DNA of 39,351 nt, from the NCBI GenBank assembly GCA_937876715.1, contig CALEGA010000003.1, positions 1 through 39,351 on the forward strand, given 5' to 3'. Made by a program: the position numbers and the translations under genes. The stretch comes from an uncultured Candidatus Saccharibacteria bacterium (GTDB lineage Bacteria; Patescibacteriota; Saccharimonadia; Saccharimonadales; Saccharimonadaceae). This document shows positions 36,354 to 39,351 of the stretch, piece by piece. The stretch's first letter is position 1. Every line of letters starts with the position of its first letter. Below the pieces are notes generated by a model, which was given only the letters and a program-made list of their open reading frames with translations, made no database searches and was not told the DNA's origin.

Positions 36354-37718
36354 TCAGTATTCCACGCCCGCGCCGTAATAAGAGGCGGGAATGGCGGAAA
36401 TCCACGTTTGTCCAGGGACAAGGTTAATTTCTTCATTCTTTTCGTTACGGAAGACAATTTGCGCGTCCTTCGAGGATTTCTCCCAAGTACCCTTAATCAC
36501 ACCGCCGTTTTGGAAGACGTAGGCATCGCCAGCGCCGATAGTGGAGATGTCTTCGTGGTAATTGTCATAAGATGCCTTTTTCTCTTGAACAATCATAGCA
36601 ATCACGACGGAGGGAGCGAGTTGTTCTTCGGCGCAGACGAGTTCGGGGGTGATTTCGCCAGACTTGCCGTTGCAGTTATAGCTAGTGTGGGCGGCGCCAG
36701 TTTCGTAAGAGCGCTTATAGGTGTTGGTGGTGACGTCATAATCATAGACAGGGTTAAAGTTAGGAATAGCGCCGAAGCGGAAAGTGACGTGCGTGACTTT
36801 CGGCGAGAGGAGGGAAGTGTCTCCCTTTGCCGGTTGGTCGATTTTGAGACGTTCGACAATCTGGACGTCAACTTTGTTGCGAGCAGCAGCGGCGGGCTTG
36901 AAACGGGCGAAAGCCTTGATGTCGGAGGAGAGGTAGCCGTTATTGTTGTTGAAGCCAGCGAGGTATTCGTTTGATGTGAAAAGATTGTTCCAGAGGCGTT
37001 GAACGGTGTAGTTAGCGGATGAGCGCCACATATAGTTATAGTTTTCCGAAAGGTCGCGAGCGCCGTAAGCTTTGACGGCATCAAGCGCTTCGACGGAGCC
37101 GCCAGCGTGAACAACGGTACAATCAAACGGGACGTCCCAGTTCAGATAATAAAGACGGAGCGAACGGATTGGACCGACGACAGCGGGCGGGTCTTGAAAA
37201 ATGGCGGCGAAACGGGTGATGCCGGATTCGGCAATTGCCTCGAAGACGACTTTAGCGTCTTGGAGTCCGACTTGAGGGCGGGCACCGTCAGCGCCGTTCG
37301 GGATTTGAACACAGAAAGTGGGGTGGGCATTGTCGGATTCGGTGGCAATTTCTTCGCCAGAGAGACGAGAATAGTATTTTGGCGTTTCTGGCTCTTTAAC
37401 CGCCTCTTCGATTGGGATTTGTTCTTTGGCTTTACGCTCAGCTTCTTCCTGTTCAGCAGCTTCGCGAGCAATGCGGTCTTGTTCTGGCTTATAGATGACG
37501 AAATAATAGGCGGCAGCGCCACCAAGGAGTAAAACAAAAGCGGAAACAAGGCAGATGATGAGAGTTTTTTTGGATTTTTTCTGCTCTTCGGTTTCCAATT
37601 TGCCAACGTTGAGGTTTTCTACGCGGGACTTAGCGAGCTTTTTCGCGAAAGCCTCTTCATAAGTATCAACAGATTCTTGCCCTTGTTCCTGTTCGGTCGG
37701 TGTTGATTCTTCTTGCAT
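36354..37718 (-). CDS. DUF3048-type (YerB family) membrane protein
   Basis: 454 residues. The first 50 are polar, a membrane helix lies at about 51-74, a Glu-rich helix follows, and residues 115-454 match the two-part DUF3048 family: YYSRLSGEEI, the RPQVGLQDAKVVFEAIAESGITRFAAIFQ block, VGPIRSLRLYYL and VVHAGGS in the first part, then VTHVTFRFG and the C-terminal KGTWEK to VPGQTWISAIP. Members are cell-surface proteins of unknown function in Gram-positive bacteria. The start is ATG 37718, six bases after a TATAAT box, predicting a leaderless mRNA. An upstream in-frame start at 37748 lies before the promoter and is rejected. The stop is TGA. Confidence 0.88.
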   Translation of the reverse strand: MQEESTPTEQEQGQESVDTYEEAFAKKLAKSRVENLNVGKLETEEQKKSKKTLIICLVSAFVLLLGGAAAYYFVIYKPEQDRIAREAAEQEEAERKAKEQIPIEEAVKEPETPKYYSRLSGEEIATESDNAHPTFCVQIPNGADGARPQVGLQDAKVVFEAIAESGITRFAAIFQDPPAVVGPIRSLRLYYLNWDVPFDCTVVHAGGSVEALDAVKAYGARDLSENYNYMWRSSANYTVQRLWNNLFTSNEYLAGFNNNNGYLSSDIKAFARFKPAAAARNKVDVQIVERLKIDQPAKGDTSLLSPKVTHVTFRFGAIPNFNPVYDYDVTTNTYKRSYETGAAHTSYNCNGKSGEITPELVCAEEQLAPSVVIAMIVQEKKASYDNYHEDISTIGAGDAYVFQNGGVIKGTWEKSSKDAQIVFRNEKNEEINLVPGQTWISAIPASYYGAGVEY

Positions 37719-37724
37719 ATGCTT

Positions 37725-37733
37725 ATTATAGCA
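37725..37733 (-). promoter_or_regulatory. Minus-strand extended -10 promoter, leaderless gene
   Basis: On the minus strand TGCTATAAT (37733-37725), exactly six bases before the ATG (A at 37718). No ribosome site lies between. Confidence 0.75.
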
Positions 37734-37751
37734 TATATTTAATATCAAGAA

Positions 37752-38282
37752 CTACTCTTTGCTGCAATTATAATCATACTTCACCGTATAGTCCTTCTTC
37801 CCATACGGCGCCACCGGATAAAACTTCGCACTCGTCTTATTCTTATCACACTTATACCCCTCTTTCTCAAAATACTTCTTATAATCCGCAAACTTCCCGT
37901 TTTGATACAACAACAACTGCCGCAAAAGCACCGGCTGGAACCCCGTCTCCTCAAACAACTTCATCTTCTCCTCAAACAACCCCTCGTCAATCGTCTCCAT
38001 AAACTTATCATAATAGTAGTCCTCATAATACGTCGTCGCCATCTCCTCAAACTTCCGTTGCGCCACCCGCTCAGGGTCAAAATACACCGTCACAAACAGC
38101 GACACCCCGACCATCACCGCCGACACCAACACGCCAATCGTCACGAACTTCCGCGCAAAAACCGCCTCGTTCCTCTTCTTCACTTTAGCATTCATTTTCG
38201 TCGTCAAACCAGAAGCACCACCCCTGTTATTTCGTTTATTAGAGCGCAGTGACGATTTACGCAATTTTTGACCAAAATTCAT
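37752..38282 (-). CDS. Small membrane-anchored protein
   Basis: 176 residues, not recognised. A very basic N-terminus of about 44 residues (many Arg/Lys/Asn) precedes one membrane helix at about 45-67 (FVTIGVLVSAVMVGVSLFVTVY); the remaining outer part is rich in Tyr, Glu and Lys and ends with two Cys (YKCDKN, DYNCSKE) that could form a disulfide. Predicted N-in topology. ATG 38282 follows a TGATAAAAT box by six bases, so the mRNA is probably leaderless. It precedes the DUF3048 gene by 33 bases, which has its own promoter, so the two may be co-transcribed in part. Confidence 0.83.
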   Translation of the reverse strand: MNFGQKLRKSSLRSNKRNNRGGASGLTTKMNAKVKKRNEAVFARKFVTIGVLVSAVMVGVSLFVTVYFDPERVAQRKFEEMATTYYEDYYYDKFMETIDEGLFEEKMKLFEETGFQPVLLRQLLLYQNGKFADYKKYFEKEGYKCDKNKTSAKFYPVAPYGKKDYTVKYDYNCSKE

Positions 38283-38288
38283 ATCGTA

Positions 38289-38297
38289 ATTTTATCA
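38289..38297 (-). promoter_or_regulatory. Minus-strand extended -10 promoter, leaderless gene
   Basis: On the minus strand TGATAAAAT (38297-38289), six bases before the ATG (A at 38282). Divergent from the pyk promoter, 28 bases away. Confidence 0.6.
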
Positions 38298-38324
38298 TAA
38301 GCGCTATAATTTCACAAACTTTTA

Positions 38325-38333
38325 TGTTAGACT
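38325..38333 (+). promoter_or_regulatory. Possible extended -10 promoter for pyk
   Basis: TGTTAGACT (38325-38333), six bases before the ATG at 38340. A better TATAAT at 38305-38310 would give a leader of about 23 bases instead. There is no Shine-Dalgarno sequence either way. Confidence 0.45.
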
Positions 38334-38339
38334 TAAACT

Positions 38340-39351
38340 ATGAGCAAATTATTCAAACGCACTAAAATCTTGGCTACCGTCGGTCCCGCCGTTATGTCCG
38401 AGGAAGCCATCACGGATCTCATTATGGCTGGCGTCAACGGCTGTAGATTGAACTTTTCTCACGGTAACTATATGGAACGCGACGAACAAATCGCTTGGAT
38501 TAGAAACGCCGCGGCAAAAAAAGGTCGCTCTGTCGCCATTGTTCAAGACCTCCAAGGCCCAAAAATCCGCCTCGGTGAACTAAAAGGGAATCACCTCGAC
38601 GTTAAAACCGGCGACGAACTAATCTTAGATTATGCGTTAGAATCTCACGACGGCGGCTAAACCCTCCCCGTCCAATACAACCTCGCCGAAAAAGTCAAAG
38701 TCGGCGAACCACTCTTCATCTTCGACGGCAAAATCAAAACCGAAATCACCGAAATCGTCTCTAAAACCGCCATCAAGGTCAAAGTCTTGAACGACGGCTA
38801 CATTATGAGCAAAAAGGGCTTGAACCTCCCCGACACCGACTTTGGCGGCGACATCATCACCGAAAAAGATATGGCAGACATCGAATTTGGCGCCGGTCGT
38901 GACTTCGACTACGTCGCCCTCAGCTTCGTCCAAAAAGCCGAAGACATCGAAAAACTCCGCCAAATCCTCCTTTCTCACGGCTCCTCGGCACAAATCATCG
39001 CCAAAATCGAAACCAAAAAGGCAATCGAGTCCGACGAAACCTTAGAAAGCATCGTCGAAGCTTCCGACGGCATTATGGTTGCCCGCGGCGATATGGCGGT
39101 CGAAGCTGGCGCCGAAGTCGTCCCGATTGTCCAAAGAAAGCTCATCGCCCTCTGCCGCAAACACTCTAAGCTCTGCATCGTCGCTACCCAAATGATGGGC
39201 AGTATGGTTGACAACCCCGAGCCAACCCGCGCCGAAGTCTCCGACGTCGCCAACGCCGTCATCCAAGGTGCCGACGCCGTTATGCTCTCCGACGAAACCG
39301 CCGCCACCGATCCTGCAGCACCTACCATAGATCCCGGCACCGTGGATTTCG
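38340..39351 (+). pseudogene. pyk: Pyruvate kinase with an in-frame TAA, 3' end cut
   Basis: Glycolytic enzyme making ATP and pyruvate from phosphoenolpyruvate. The first 106 codons read well (KRTKILATVGPA, LNFSHGNYMERDEQ, QDLQGPKIRLGEL). TAA at 38658-38660 then stops the frame. The same frame continues without shift through TLPVQYNLAEKVKVGEP, FDGKIKTEI, SKKGLNLPDTDF, then IIAKIETKKAIE with the catalytic Lys, EASDGIMVARGDMAVE with the metal-binding residues, and TQMMGSMVDNPEPTRAEVSDVANAV. One base change (for example from TCA, GAA or CAA) explains the stop. It is either a recent nonsense mutation, a sequencing or assembly error, or readthrough. After about 39300 the residues no longer match the family, so the last 50 bases may be wrong. 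Confidence 0.85.

Noticed and set aside
35902..36356. Alternative code with TGA as Gly, as in Gracilibacteria and Absconditabacteria
   Set aside because: Two minus-strand genes end at TGA in sensible places (35902-35904 and 36354-36356), and no conserved Gly is encoded by TGA in the genes read.
36345..36974. 209-codon plus-strand frame opposite the DUF3048 gene
   Set aside because: Antisense shadow; no ribosome site, and the minus-strand protein matches a known family.
38658..38660. Recoding of TAA as an amino acid to explain pyk
   Set aside because: TAA ends nearly every other gene in the window, so a global code change is excluded.

Overview
The window is a compact, almost fully coding stretch of a small-genome bacterium. 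Four things point to Patescibacteria (CPR), most likely Candidatus Saccharibacteria. The proteins are short and divergent but recognisable. Intergenic gaps are minimal. The ribosomal proteins are of zinc-free types. The operons are otherwise bacterial in style, with consensus sigma70-type promoters (TTGACA / TGnTATAAT) and rho-independent terminators. This placement is an inference from reading; no search was run. The genetic code is standard: TAA is the usual stop, TAG ends yebC and rpsN, and TGA ends at least two minus-strand genes. No CRISPR array, insertion sequence, prophage or integrase was seen.

Layout. 1-3435: the 3' half of leuS (broken at the window edge), then rpmF (L32), nusB, a Nudix hydrolase and rnc. 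3436-5733: a candidate small RNA, an orphan gene, rpsP, a three-way-junction RNA element, a coiled-coil membrane protein and khpA. 5734-13154: rpoB-rpoC behind a structured leader. 13155-15416: an orphan 437-residue protein, rubrerythrin and a small minus-strand gene. 15477-19842: yebC, a PepE-type peptidase, an M1 aminopeptidase and a SpoU-type RNA methyltransferase. 19862-23430: a 23S-5S rRNA unit with its own promoter and terminator but no 16S. 23431-24400: a small orphan gene and a glutathione-peroxidase-like gene. 24430-30862: a ribosomal protein operon from rplC to rpsH. 30873-38282: membrane and envelope proteins of unknown or loosely known function (PEGA, DUF4367-like, DUF3048), with gltX and two tRNA-Glu genes between them. 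38325-39351: pyruvate kinase interrupted by an in-frame TAA and cut by the window end.

How the parts fit. Most genes serve gene expression: RNA polymerase, elongation and antitermination (NusB), rRNA processing (RNase III with a visible 23S processing stem), rRNA, tRNA charging and ribosomal proteins. Two oxidant-defence genes (rubrerythrin and a Gpx homologue) sit among them.

Most notable observations. (1) RNA polymerase beta' appears to have lost both zinc-binding sites and carries unusual trigger-loop residues. (2) Several genes have a -10 box exactly six bases before the ATG and no Shine-Dalgarno sequence, which predicts leaderless mRNAs. (3) The 23S rRNA carries G at the position equivalent to E. 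coli A2058 with a compensating 2057-2611 pair, predicting macrolide insensitivity. (4) rpsJ, rpmC and rplX are missing from their usual places and the ribosomal operon stops at rpsH. (5) There are several undescribed structured RNA elements.
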